Notes: a model not told the origin generated them from the sequence alone. DNA of 30,748 nucleotides from Thermoplasmata archaeon (GCA_020351895.1 CP070672.1:4160240-4190987); one strand, 5' to 3'; positions 15,081 to 23,394 are shown, counted from the first letter of the stretch. Numbers and translations are program-made.

Positions 15081-18000
15081 GTGAGGACGTTGAGAAAAAC
15101 AAACAAAAAAAAGGTCACCGCAATTTTATTCATGATTGCCCTCTTAATAGCGATTTTCCCAGACGTACAAAGCGATACACTCAGTAGTGACAAACCTTCC
15201 CCTGATTATGGTGTATACTCGGCATTAGAAGGGATACAGGACGAGAAAAATGCTAGAATCAACTCTCCCGAGATTCTCAACGAAACCCACGGAAGATTCG
15301 ATAACATGACCATAATCACTGGAGAGGAGAAGCTTGACCTCCAATCCAGAAGGGAAGTGGTATCCCCAGATATTCCAGTGCCTGAGATGTTGCCTATTTA
15401 CGAAATCATGAAGGAATGGGATTCCTTTCACAATAATCAAGTGGTAGATTGGATATTACCTCCCCCCCTTGGAAGCGGCACACCTTTGAATTACTATATT
15501 TATACTAGATATCTCACAAACACAAGTATTATCGAGAAGTGGAGGACAGCGAACCTCAGAAGGACTGCTATTTATCCTGAGCCGAACATTACCAATTGGT
15601 GGGGGGTAGATGTTGATAACGACACCACAGACGACATTGAGGTTTTTTTTGACCCAAGATTTTCGGGCATAACTCTTAACGATATTATAGAAAGAGTGAC
15701 CTCAGGGGAACCCATAGGTATAAGTGTCACCTTTCATTATAATATACATAAAATAAATAATGCTCCTTTTGATGCACCCGATTTCGTGAATCTCGAGGTC
15801 TTCGTTGCTAAATCCATGAGCTACAGCGATCAGAATTTCCTTATCTTCATTGGAATGAACCTCACAAATGTGGTTACCTACATGAATACTTCTGCGAATG
15901 TGAATAAAGTTAGGTTGGATAATTTAAACTATACAATACAGTGGTTACCTCCCCCCCCAAGTATTAGCTTTGATTTTGGCGATATCGTGAATCTTGTAGG
16001 TCCGTATTCTATGGGATGGGATTCAGGAAACGAGGTAATGCCCTCTCTAGGCTACGATATAGCCACAGCTCGGCTCGAATTTTTTCCAGATGACACATAT
16101 GAATTTCTTAATCGGAGTTGGGTGGATGTTGACCTTAACAAATCCTCTCCATACGATACTGTACCCACATCAGCTGAGATGTGGATGGATGCAGACAACA
16201 CGCTTTCTTCCTTCGATGAGATCAGATGGACTGCCTCACATATATGCGATGCTAGTATCAGGTTTTTTGACAGCCAAAAGAATCTTACATACGCAGAGTT
16301 GGAAATAGATGACCTGCCTAAGGAAATGGATGCGCTCATGAATGTTGAACAACAGGACGGGAGGAACATAACCATAATCGACTATGAGGCCTCCAGCATT
16401 ATGAAAAGGGTAAAAGTACATCATTATGAGTATTTTGATACAAGTTATGAAAATATCACCCGAGACAATATTGATTCTGGTAAGGTGGAATACATTCACC
16501 TATATATGAATATAACCAATATTCCTCGTAGATTATTTTTAAAAGGTGTTTTTTACTTAGAGGAAATCGAAGGCCTTCCACCCCTCTCACCAGGGATTGA
16601 ACTTGCTGGACAGCTTATAAACGCAATAGCCCACCGAGTAATATCCAGATTCACGAGAATAGCGAAGACCTTGAGTTCAATACCCTATAGACTGCTATCC
16701 ATCGCCGAGGAGGGTGGTCTAGCGGAGTTCCATACTTATGGCCAAGATGACATAGATGAGGTGGAATTCATATACACAAGCGGAGATTATATAACCACAA
16801 CCGAAAATTATTTCGCTTTCTACCATAACACAAGATCTTCCGATTATCCCATAGCCCAGATATCCCTTTCGGGAAAGATGAAAAACATCGCTTATTTCAA
16901 CTCGAGCTTTGAAGACGAGAACGCCTTTGCAGAAGTCAGGATGATGAATGGCCAGGAGTTTCGAGCGATCTACACAGATTACATCAACTCCCTTGATGCC
17001 GAGCTGATTTTATCCAATGTTCCTGGCAACATCAAAGTTTCTGAAATACCTGGCCAATTTAGTTACAACGGCGACGGTACCATTGTAGATGAGGTGAGGT
17101 TCTTAAGCGATTACCTAGGAGCCTATATGGATTTCAGGATCACTGATGTGGCAGATCAGATCAATATGGAATTCGATGACGTCAGGACCCACATCGACTC
17201 GGGTCCAACCCAGAAGAAGATAGGAGATATTGAGTTCGTATTCACAACGGGGCCGATATACCGTATGGATGGTAATTATCTTCTTATCAGGCAACTCTCC
17301 AACTTCAGCCTTTTATCGGGCAGGATCAAGGATATATCCAGCCTCGACTATATTTCGGGAGAGAACGGAAAGATAGATCTGAATTTTACCCAAGAAAATC
17401 CCATGAACTTGACCTTATTGGACAACAGAACCGAGCTGTTAAGCGCAGATATGATAATAGATCCCTTACCCAAAATGATATCTGCGAATCTCGCGGACTT
17501 CCTTCCCACGGATTATACGAACATACCCCTTCCTAAACTGGAGAGCACAGGAATATTGGGAGTTGTCAGTGTAATCTTTGGGATCGCCACAATGGGTAAT
17601 GAGATCTTGCAGATAGTGGATGAGACCACTCAAAACGCTCTGAATAATATAGGGAACATCATCACAAATCTGACATTTTCCTACAGAACCGATACCCATA
17701 CCACCGTAATAGGGAGAATTGTAAGAGGTGACACATACACTTTGAATGATGTGGATTGGGTTCACGGCATATCTGCACAACAAAAGGTGACCTCTAGTGA
17801 AACAGCCATGGCCGCCAAAATATACTTCAGTGGTCTCCCAACAGAAACCAGTATCATCACCCAGATTCAGGGCGATGATATCTTTCTTTATCTGGATATT
17901 GTTGAATACATGCCTAAACATGATTGGCTCTGCATCGATGTTAGGGGTTTGCAGGATAGGGATGTGCTGCTTTACTTAAATGATATCAATCAAGGTATGG

Positions 18001-18908
18001 ATTTGGACCTGAGAGTCGATCTTAATGTCTCACTGAACACGATTCCCCAAAGCGCAGTGGGCAGTATATATATGAATTCCGACAAAAGCATAGGCTCCCT
18101 TTTCGCAAGAATGAGACAGACAGCCCCAGAAATCACCATTACAGAAATGTTCCTGTCATCACTTCCAAGAGACCTCGAGACAAATTTCAATTTGAGCGGC
18201 AACGTAAGCATAGACTATAAAGCGAACCGTGATATTGAATACATGTTCGTCAAAAATACAAGGACCAGAAACGGAAAGTTCCACGACATCTACGCCATAG
18301 CACATGAGCTGCCAAATGAATTTGTGGTGAACGTTTTCCCAGTAACCGATTATGATATGGACGGCTCCCTTCTTCAAACTCTACCTTCACTGAGTTTATC
18401 TTCTTCAGGAGGCACCCTTGATGCCTTTGTATTTGCGGATGGGAAGGCAATCGGCCAGATTGGCGTCGTCGAAGTTCAGGTTGTTAATGTACCAGTGACC
18501 CTTTCCGGAAAATTCACTGGTGATAAATACCGCTTTGAATCGGCTGGTGTTGATTACCTGTGGCTGCATGTCATGGAGCTGCCTGTAATGGAGGACCATA
18601 GAACAAAATCTCTTGAGATCGTGGGAAAAGACCTCAAGAGCTTCGATGTTACGGTTGACAACCTCTTTGGTAACTATCCCATAATAGGGATGGAAAACTC
18701 AAAAGGTGGGGAAATCCAGTTTGTGGTGGATCATGAGGCAGAGGGCTCAAAAGCGGGTTTCGCCATAATAGACTTCAAAACAAAAGACGGTCTGCCGCAG
18801 TCCCCTTCGATTCTGATAAACGGCGGTTCAGTGGATCTTGATAAGGGCTCCTCCCATGTAATGGTTCCAGCTCCAGTTCTTTCGATGTTCCTTTCCATCT
18901 TTAGTTGA
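15081..18908 (+). CDS. Large secreted beta-rich protein of unknown function (1275 aa)
   Basis: Begins with a clear signal peptide: basic n-region RKTNKKK (5-11), hydrophobic core about 12-26 (VTAILFMIALLIAIF), then a polar PDVQSD. The remaining ~1245 residues have no membrane helix, so the protein is exported and either free or bound to the surface. Composition is acidic and rich in beta-formers, with many N-x-S/T sites. There are faint internal echoes of a unit that pairs a short L-P turn (DLPKEMDA, GLPTETSI, SLPRDLET, SNVPGNIK) with beta strands, suggesting repeated beta domains. I do not recognise the family. GTG at 15081 fits the promoter; TTG at 15090 with GGTGAGG before it is the alternative. 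The zinc-ribbon membrane gene follows 34 nt later and may be cotranscribed. Confidence 0.85.
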   Translation: MRTLRKTNKKKVTAILFMIALLIAIFPDVQSDTLSSDKPSPDYGVYSALEGIQDEKNARINSPEILNETHGRFDNMTIITGEEKLDLQSRREVVSPDIPVPEMLPIYEIMKEWDSFHNNQVVDWILPPPLGSGTPLNYYIYTRYLTNTSIIEKWRTANLRRTAIYPEPNITNWWGVDVDNDTTDDIEVFFDPRFSGITLNDIIERVTSGEPIGISVTFHYNIHKINNAPFDAPDFVNLEVFVAKSMSYSDQNFLIFIGMNLTNVVTYMNTSANVNKVRLDNLNYTIQWLPPPPSISFDFGDIVNLVGPYSMGWDSGNEVMPSLGYDIATARLEFFPDDTYEFLNRSWVDVDLNKSSPYDTVPTSAEMWMDADNTLSSFDEIRWTASHICDASIRFFDSQKNLTYAELEIDDLPKEMDALMNVEQQDGRNITIIDYEASSIMKRVKVHHYEYFDTSYENITRDNIDSGKVEYIHLYMNITNIPRRLFLKGVFYLEEIEGLPPLSPGIELAGQLINAIAHRVISRFTRIAKTLSSIPYRLLSIAEEGGLAEFHTYGQDDIDEVEFIYTSGDYITTTENYFAFYHNTRSSDYPIAQISLSGKMKNIAYFNSSFEDENAFAEVRMMNGQEFRAIYTDYINSLDAELILSNVPGNIKVSEIPGQFSYNGDGTIVDEVRFLSDYLGAYMDFRITDVADQINMEFDDVRTHIDSGPTQKKIGDIEFVFTTGPIYRMDGNYLLIRQLSNFSLLSGRIKDISSLDYISGENGKIDLNFTQENPMNLTLLDNRTELLSADMIIDPLPKMISANLADFLPTDYTNIPLPKLESTGILGVVSVIFGIATMGNEILQIVDETTQNALNNIGNIITNLTFSYRTDTHTTVIGRIVRGDTYTLNDVDWVHGISAQQKVTSSETAMAAKIYFSGLPTETSIITQIQGDDIFLYLDIVEYMPKHDWLCIDVRGLQDRDVLLYLNDINQGMDLDLRVDLNVSLNTIPQSAVGSIYMNSDKSIGSLFARMRQTAPEITITEMFLSSLPRDLETNFNLSGNVSIDYKANRDIEYMFVKNTRTRNGKFHDIYAIAHELPNEFVVNVFPVTDYDMDGSLLQTLPSLSLSSSGGTLDAFVFADGKAIGQIGVVEVQVVNVPVTLSGKFTGDKYRFESAGVDYLWLHVMELPVMEDHRTKSLEIVGKDLKSFDVTVDNLFGNYPIIGMENSKGGEIQFVVDHEAEGSKAGFAIIDFKTKDGLPQSPSILINGGSVDLDKGSSHVMVPAPVLSMFLSIFS

Positions 18909-18942
18909 ATGAATATCCTGGAAGTTCGTGGTAGGTTCAAAT

Positions 18943-19563
18943 ATGATGGACGATGAGAATCCCAGATGCCCAGAATGCGGTTTGATACTATATCAACCTG
19001 TATCCCAGTGCCCAAGATGTTTGTGTGCAATCGGTCCCTTGCCTCCTGAATCTCCCATGGTGGAAAGGGTGTATGTGCCTGAGATTGCCGAGAAAACCCC
19101 GAAGGAGCGCAAGGATGTTAGGCGAATCGCCATGATAATACTGGTAATTGCCGTGATTGCGTGCCTTATCTTAGTGCTCTCATTTCATTTCATTATACCT
19201 CGTCTGGATTTGAAGGTAATAACCCAATACAGGGAAGGTTCTGCCCTGTCCATCAATCTCGATTCAAAGATCCAAAACGACGGTACATTGGATATCCAGG
19301 ATTTCTCAATGAACATCACCATCTTCAATACAAGTGGAGGCGTTGTTGCAGAAGGTGATTACTACCTCGCAGACCTTGGTGCGCATTCGGTCCACAAATT
19401 CGATAACATCAATTTCTTTGGAGATCAATACGAACCCTATCACATAATCATCGCCGTCAATTTCGAGAGCGATGGAAAGGAATACTCTGAAGTTTTCGAG
19501 CATAATGTCAAGGAGTATATCCTCCAGAGATTCGAGGACAAGGTCGAAAGATGGGGTGGATGA
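18943..19563 (+). CDS. Zinc-ribbon membrane-anchored protein with outer beta domain
   Basis: 206 residues. The N-terminus has a zinc ribbon (C9, C12, C23, C26; CPECG...CPRC). It is followed by a charged stretch, one membrane helix (about 63-88, starting IAMIILVIAVIACLILVL), and an outer domain of about 120 residues with alternating beta-strand pattern and NITIFNTSGG, resembling the Ig/FxLYD-like outer domains of archaeal surface proteins. ATG at 18943 has AGG 7 nt before it; the frame is open to a GTG at 18928. It starts 34 nt after the secreted-protein stop and may act with it, for example as an anchor; that is inference. Function unknown. Confidence 0.8.
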   Translation: MMDDENPRCPECGLILYQPVSQCPRCLCAIGPLPPESPMVERVYVPEIAEKTPKERKDVRRIAMIILVIAVIACLILVLSFHFIIPRLDLKVITQYREGSALSINLDSKIQNDGTLDIQDFSMNITIFNTSGGVVAEGDYYLADLGAHSVHKFDNINFFGDQYEPYHIIIAVNFESDGKEYSEVFEHNVKEYILQRFEDKVERWGG

Positions 19564-19610
19564 GTAGGTTTTTGCTCCTCAAATTAGTCCATAGAATCAC
19601 AAGGCTCGTC

Positions 19611-19624
19611 GCTATATTTTAATA
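19611..19624 (+). promoter_or_regulatory. TATA box upstream of the duplicated tRNA-Phe region
   Basis: GCTATATTTTAATA, the only convincing TATA box before the tRNA. A start near 19644 would give a precursor with about 170 nt of leader that includes the partial tRNA copy and both hairpins. No TATA-like sequence lies 25-35 nt before the tRNA itself. Confidence 0.45.
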
Positions 19625-19671
19625 ATACAATGCCGATACACTTTCCAAATTCCCAAGGAGCCAATCGAATC

Positions 19672-19718
19672 CGTTACCGCTCCGTTCAAAACCTCTTATG
19701 CCGCGGTAACTCAGCTGG
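19672..19718 (+). repeat. Partial duplicate of the tRNA-Phe leader and 5' end
   Basis: Copy 1 of a direct repeat (copy 2: 19782-19830, 110 bases later). It holds the leader CGTTACCGCTCCGTT, an A-rich spacer, and the first 19 bases of tRNA-Phe (from 19700, acceptor strand and D-arm start). The match to the tRNA stops abruptly at CAGCTGG, after which the sequence is unrelated, so no tRNA can form here. Confidence 0.85.
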
Positions 19719-19722
19719 CTCC

Positions 19723-19772
19723 GTGGACCTTCGGTCCACTAGCTCCCAAACACATAGTGTTCGGGAGGAGCT
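19723..19772 (+). other. Two adjacent hairpins between the tRNA-Phe repeat copies
   Basis: First hairpin 19723-19739: GTGGACC, loop TTC, GGTCCAC, perfect 7 bp. Second, 19745-19765: CCC-A-AACAC, loop ATA, GTGTT-C-GGG, with one A-C mismatch; an outer AGCTCC (19741-19746) / GGAGCT (19767-19772) pairing is an alternative. They would fold in the long precursor before the tRNA. Confidence 0.6.
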
Positions 19773-19781
19773 GTTGGGATT

Positions 19782-19830
19782 CGTTACCGCTCCGTTGAAA
19801 AACCGCTTTATGCCGCGGTAACTCAGCTGG
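19782..19830 (+). repeat. Second copy of the leader plus tRNA-Phe 5' end repeat
   Basis: Copy 2, differing from copy 1 by one or two substitutions and a 2-base length change in the spacer, and running into the intact tRNA. In both copies the leader word GTTACCGC (19783-19790 here) is the exact reverse complement of GCGGTAAC in the tRNA 5' end (19815-19822 here). Confidence 0.85.
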
Positions 19831-19884
19831 GAGAGTGTCAGACTGAAGATCTGAAAGTCGCGTGTTCAAATCACGCCCGCGGCA
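19812..19884 (+). tRNA. tRNA-Phe (anticodon GAA)
   Basis: Complete 73-nt cloverleaf. The acceptor stem GCCGCGG pairs with CCGCGGC, discriminator A; D stem ACTC/GAGT; anticodon stem TCAGA/TCTGA around the loop CTGAAGA with anticodon GAA; variable loop AAGTC; T stem GCGTG/CACGC around TTCAAAT. No intron, and CCA is not encoded. Confidence 0.97.
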
Positions 19885-19921
19885 TCTGAAACACCTCACT
19901 CAACGGATTATAAACCTCACC

Positions 19922-19932
19922 ATTAAATATAT
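19922..19932 (+). promoter_or_regulatory. TATA box for the 118-aa basic helical protein
   Basis: ATTAAATATAT, with a start expected near 19954 and a leader of about 23 nt that includes the GGGGG ribosome site just before ATG at 19977. A second AT-rich element follows at 19931-19945. Confidence 0.35.
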
Positions 19933-19976
19933 GATAAAATATAACTGTACAACGGAGGCGAAAGAAGGGGGTTCAT

Positions 19977-20333
19977 ATGGTTAGTGTTCAAATGGTGGGA
20001 CCTCTTAGGAAAAGGGACAAATTCTCCACGCCCGAGATATCTGAAGCAAAACATATCAGGGACGCTGCAGTTACAGAGCACAAGATAGCCAAACTGAGGC
20101 AGAAGTCAGCCACAAAGCGCAGTAAATCCGCGCATCAAAGGGAAAAGGCCGCAATGTACAGGAAGAAGGCCGCAAAAGCAAGGGAACTGAGCCTGATCTA
20201 CAAGGAAGAGGCAGAGATGTTGGAAAAGGAGGCAGCAGAGCTGGAACGGTCACTTCGGCCTATCTACCCGGAAGATAGAAGGAGACGCCCAGAAAGACGA
20301 GAAGAAAGAGCCGAGGACTGGGACCGATATTAA
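19977..20333 (+). CDS. Small basic coiled-coil protein (118 aa)
   Basis: Highly charged helical protein. Residues about 20-92 form one long Ala/Lys/Glu helix with a repeating A-x-x-x-R-x-K-A pattern (AKLRQKSATKRSKSA, REKAAMYRKKAAKA, EEAEMLEKEAAELE). The tail (93-118) is rich in Arg, Glu and Pro. No membrane helix, metal site or enzyme motif. The basic helix could bind nucleic acid or self-associate; nothing in the sequence decides this. Good ribosome site (AGGGGG, 5 nt before ATG). It lies about 90 nt after the tRNA and converges on the DUF3786 gene. Confidence 0.72.
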   Translation: MVSVQMVGPLRKRDKFSTPEISEAKHIRDAAVTEHKIAKLRQKSATKRSKSAHQREKAAMYRKKAAKARELSLIYKEEAEMLEKEAAELERSLRPIYPEDRRRRPERREERAEDWDRY

Positions 20334-20361
20334 GGTTTAATCCACAATTACTTCTATACTT

Positions 20362-20991
20362 TTATTCTAAATTTTTCATGCTTTTAACGAGCATTGAGGC
20401 CACAAAGCCGCCGATTACAGCCACATCTTCGGTTGGCAGGTGTTCTCTTATAGAGGAGTCAAAAAGCATGTTGGAGGAAGCGGGAACCTCGTCATCTCCT
20501 TTCCACAATATGATCGTGACGGGGATCTTAGGGAAAACATCGATAATTATCGAAATATCCCCTAAATCTCCCTGTTCTGCCCCGATTCTTTCCCCCACTT
20601 CCTTCAATGCATCAGGTTCTGCGCCAAATGATTCGGTTATTGGATTTATGGCCCTTGCACAAAACGCACTGTAATACACATCCCCTCCCTCAAGCTCTCT
20701 AAAAGATATTAATTTGCCCTGGGGCCCTATGTCTTTGACATTAACAAGATAATGAAGGAGTAAAACAGCCAAAAACGGGTAAACGTCCTGACCGTTCTGC
20801 TCTTGCACAGTCCTATTTGATAAGGATATCCGATATTCAATCCCTAAAAATATCAATCTAAACTCGCCCTTTTCGGAATCCCAGGGGACATTGGCCATTT
20901 TTGCTACGTCCTGGAGATCTCTTGAGGCGAGGTCCTCCCAGGCCTTGGAAATTGCTGCTTCATAAGTGACCTTTTCCTTTGGTTGGCTCAT
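20362..20991 (-). CDS. DUF3786 family protein
   Basis: A 209-residue protein with the C-terminal signature of DUF3786: a strand PVTIILWKGDDEVPAS followed by NMLFDSSIREHLPTEDVAVIGG. The family occurs in anaerobic bacteria and archaea, sometimes with an iron-sulfur domain, and has no settled function; here no cysteine cluster is present. ATG at 20991 gives the usual N-terminus (SQPKEKVTYEAAISKAWEDL). The frame is open to a TTG at 21054, but those 21 extra residues look non-native. A weak TATA (CCATATACC, about 21018) would make the ATG leaderless. It diverges from trm56 and converges with the basic helical protein. Confidence 0.85.
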   Translation of the reverse strand: MSQPKEKVTYEAAISKAWEDLASRDLQDVAKMANVPWDSEKGEFRLIFLGIEYRISLSNRTVQEQNGQDVYPFLAVLLLHYLVNVKDIGPQGKLISFRELEGGDVYYSAFCARAINPITESFGAEPDALKEVGERIGAEQGDLGDISIIIDVFPKIPVTIILWKGDDEVPASSNMLFDSSIREHLPTEDVAVIGGFVASMLVKSMKNLE

Positions 20992-21098
20992 GAGCTTCCG
21001 GCCTTCTGCAAAGTGGTATATGGCCCTAGGCAATTTGTAGTTTTCTACGCACAAGTTTTAAATCACCCTACCTATTACTCGACAAAAACCGTGATTTG

Positions 21099-21611
21099 AT
21101 GATAACTGTACTGAGATTGGGTCATAGGAAAGATAGAGATAAGAGGATCACAACCCATGTTGGCCTGGTGGCCAGGGCCTTAGGTGCAGGCGAAATGTTA
21201 ATCTCTACAAGGGATGAGACCACAGTGAATACCATAATGGATGTTGTATCAAGGTTCGGCGGTGACTTCAATGTGAAAAGCGGAATCAAGTGGAGAAAAA
21301 TAATCAAGGAATGGCAGGGGGCAAAGGTTCATCTCACTATGTACGGGGAACATATAGATGATGTTCTATCGAAAATTCCAAAAAATGAAGATCTGCTCAT
21401 CATCGTAGGAGCTGAGAAGGTACCAGCTGAACTATTCAAAGCCGCGGATTTCAACGTTGCCGTTGGAAACCAACCTCACTCAGAGGTTGCTGCATTGGCG
21501 GTTTTTCTGGACAGATACATGGAGGGGGATGGGTTGAGGAAGGATTTTCATGGCAAGATGAAGATAATACCGTGCAAAGACGGCAAAAAGGTTGTGGAGC
21601 GCAATGACTGA
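21099..21611 (+). CDS. trm56: tRNA (cytidine(56)-2'-O)-methyltransferase Trm56
   Basis: Archaea-specific SPOUT-class methyltransferase that 2'-O-methylates C56 in the T-loop of tRNAs. Near full-length family match: LRLGHRKDRDKRITTHVGL (5-23), GGDF (54-57), VHLTMYG (77-83), the VGAEKVP strand-loop (103-109) and the knot motif VAVGNQPHSEVAALA (120-134). 170 residues from ATG at 21099; the frame is open from a TTG one codon earlier. Its last 8 bases overlap the start of the HD-domain gene (ATGACTGA), so the two are translationally coupled. Confidence 0.95.
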   Translation: MITVLRLGHRKDRDKRITTHVGLVARALGAGEMLISTRDETTVNTIMDVVSRFGGDFNVKSGIKWRKIIKEWQGAKVHLTMYGEHIDDVLSKIPKNEDLLIIVGAEKVPAELFKAADFNVAVGNQPHSEVAALAVFLDRYMEGDGLRKDFHGKMKIIPCKDGKKVVERND

Positions 21612-22128
21612 AGATCTGCCTTCAAGCCAAGAATGCATGGAAATTCTCAGAAAATCCGGATGCAGTGAAAATGTTATCTCACATTGCCAGGCCGTAAAAG
21701 AGCTGGCAGTGAGAATGGCCGAGTTATCAGATGCAGATAAAGATTTGGTGAATGTTGCGGCGCTTCTCCACGACATTGGCAGGGCAAAAACCCATGGTAT
21801 ATGGCATGCCTTAGAAGGAGCCAATATGGTAAGAGAGCTTGGTTTACCGGAGAGCGTGATTCTAATAATCGAGAGGCATATAGGGGCTGGCATAACCTTG
21901 GATGAGGCAAAAAGTCTGGGCTTTCCGGAAAAAGACTATATTCCAGCCACTTTAGAAGAGAAGATCGTGGCACATTCCGATAACCTGATAGTTGAAAACG
22001 AAAAAAGATCGGTTAAGGAGGTTGTGGAAAGGTTTGAGGAGAAGGGCTATCATGAAGCTGCCAAGAAAATTCTCAGGCTGCATGAGGAATTAAGCGGTAT
22101 CTGTGGGATCGATCTGGACCTTATCTGA
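21604..22128 (+). CDS. HD-domain (HDIG) hydrolase, TIGR00295-like
   Basis: A 174-residue HD-superfamily protein, likely a metal-dependent phosphohydrolase. Metal ligands seen: H27 (ISHCQAV), the H56-D57 pair in LLHDIGR, H64 and H68 in the following loop, H94 (IERHIG), and a later AHSDN aspartate. Length and order fit the archaeal TIGR00295 group, whose substrate is not established. ATG at 21604 is preceded by GGAG and overlaps the trm56 stop by 8 bases; the frame is open to a TTG at 21592. The coupling with a tRNA methyltransferase hints at a role near RNA or nucleotide metabolism, which is inference. Confidence 0.85.
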   Translation: MTEDLPSSQECMEILRKSGCSENVISHCQAVKELAVRMAELSDADKDLVNVAALLHDIGRAKTHGIWHALEGANMVRELGLPESVILIIERHIGAGITLDEAKSLGFPEKDYIPATLEEKIVAHSDNLIVENEKRSVKEVVERFEEKGYHEAAKKILRLHEELSGICGIDLDLI

Positions 22129-22191
22129 ATATTATTTTCCAAAAAAGCGAGACCAAAAAGGATATTAACAAAAAGGACTATCTTTTGCAAG

Positions 22192-22875
22192 ATGAATAAT
22201 ACCGGGATTCCCGAAGAGCTGCTCATGAATATCGTTAAAATATTTGTGGCAATGCTATGCGGAGGCATAATAGGCTTTGAAAGGGAACTCAAGGATAAAC
22301 CTGCAGGGCTTAGAACCAATATTCTCGTCTCCACAGGTTCATGTCTTTTTGTAATTTTCGGACTTACTGCCGCTGATCTGTACAATGAGGAGGCAGGGCG
22401 CATAATAGGGCCCATAATAACTGGTATCGGTTTTCTGGGAGCAGGAACAATTATCCGGTCCAGAGGCTCTGTCAGGGGGCTGACCTCGGCAGCCACAATA
22501 TGGGTTGTTGCAGGTGTTGGTATGCTCGCTGGCTTGGAACAGTTTCTTTTTGCACTCTTGATTTCACTCTTGGTGTTGTTCATTCTACTCATACTGCCAA
22601 AAGGAGAGGAAGCGATTTCCCTGTTCGGTGTAACTGATTTAGAATACGTCATTATTACCAAACCAACTCAATCGGCAATAATCAGGACAAGACATGTTCT
22701 AAAGGAATTATCCATCAATTACTTCAGATTCAATGTGGCCAAGGATGAAGGGAAATACAAGATAAGATTCTTTGCCCATGGAAGACCCTCAGAATTATCC
22801 AGGCTGATTCCGAGAATGCTTGAGTTGCCGGAAGTTATTGAGGCCAGAATGGAGAATCCTCAGTATTCGGATTGA
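22192..22875 (+). CDS. MgtC/SapB family membrane protein
   Basis: A 227-residue membrane protein of the MgtC/SapB family. The N-terminal part has about four helices and the family core GGIIGFERELKDKPAGLRTNILVSTGS (24-50 region), GPIITGIGFLGAGTII and RGLTSAATIWVVAGVGM. The C-terminal 75 residues form a soluble ACT-like domain. MgtC proteins are linked to growth at low magnesium and to inhibition of ATP synthase in pathogens; the role in free-living archaea is unknown. AGGATATTAAC at about 22159-22169 could place a leaderless start at the ATG (22192). It stands 64 nt after the HD gene, so read-through is possible. Confidence 0.9.
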   Translation: MNNTGIPEELLMNIVKIFVAMLCGGIIGFERELKDKPAGLRTNILVSTGSCLFVIFGLTAADLYNEEAGRIIGPIITGIGFLGAGTIIRSRGSVRGLTSAATIWVVAGVGMLAGLEQFLFALLISLLVLFILLILPKGEEAISLFGVTDLEYVIITKPTQSAIIRTRHVLKELSINYFRFNVAKDEGKYKIRFFAHGRPSELSRLIPRMLELPEVIEARMENPQYSD

Positions 22876-22905
22876 CCTTTAATTTTAATTTAGGGAGGGG
22901 GATTT

Positions 22906-23331
22906 ATGAAAAAGATACTGTTTGTCTGTGTGGGTAATTCTTGCAGAAGCCAGATGGCCGAGGGTTTTACAAGGCATCGGGGTGGTGAGAATATCGAGGT
23001 GAAGAGCGCGGGAACCAAACCTGCTATTGCCGTCTCAAGCAAGGCCCAGCAGGTTATGGCAGAGGAAGGAATTGATATATCCTCCCAATATCCCAAGGGG
23101 TTTTCAGAAGAGGATCTAGAATGGGCGGATCGCGTGATTCTCATGGGGTGTGGGATTGAATGCCCCAATATTGGAGTGGGGAAGGACAAGGTAGAAGATT
23201 GGGGCATCGATGATCCTATTGGACAACCAAAAGAAAAATACGAGGAGATAAGGGATGAGATCAAGTTGAAGGTTAAAGATCTATTAGAAAGACTTCATGC
23301 TCCTAAACCTCAATGGAGGAGAAAATATTAG
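22906..23331 (+). CDS. arsC: Arsenate reductase / low-molecular-weight phosphatase-like protein (ArsC, thioredoxin-linked type)
   Basis: A 141-residue LMW-phosphatase-fold protein. The anion P-loop CVGNSCRS (C8 to R14, CX5R) and the general-acid region DDPIGQP (D103) are complete. The Cys triad of thioredoxin-linked arsenate reductases is present as C8, C82 and C86 in MGCGIECPN; the last two are 4 apart, not 7 as in the Staphylococcus enzyme, a spacing common in other ArsC-like proteins. The expected reaction is arsenate to arsenite. No ars regulator or efflux gene is visible beside it, so a phosphatase role remains open. Very strong ribosome site (GGGAGGGGG). Confidence 0.88.
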   Translation: MKKILFVCVGNSCRSQMAEGFTRHRGGENIEVKSAGTKPAIAVSSKAQQVMAEEGIDISSQYPKGFSEEDLEWADRVILMGCGIECPNIGVGKDKVEDWGIDDPIGQPKEKYEEIRDEIKLKVKDLLERLHAPKPQWRRKY

Positions 23332-23384
23332 AAGTCACTTTAGAGAAATTATCATTTCTGGACCTTCAAAAAACTCCCCAAAAA

Positions 23385-23394
23385 CTTTATATTA
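23385..23394 (+). promoter_or_regulatory. TATA box for the TRAM protein
   Basis: CTTTATATTA, predicting a transcript start near 23417 and so an unusually long leader of about 125 nt before the ATG at 23544. Confidence 0.5.

Noticed and set aside
14858..15193. Minus-strand frame of 111 codons
   Set aside because: Overlaps the promoter and signal-peptide region of the secreted-protein gene; no domain and no ribosome site that would support it.
19700..19775. A second tRNA or tRNA-like gene upstream of tRNA-Phe
   Set aside because: Only the first 19 bases match; no anticodon arm, T arm or matching 3' acceptor strand can be formed.
19711..19899. Minus-strand frame of 62 codons over the tRNA
   Set aside because: It is the reverse strand of tRNA-Phe and its partial copy; this type of tRNA-derived peptide is a well-known false call.
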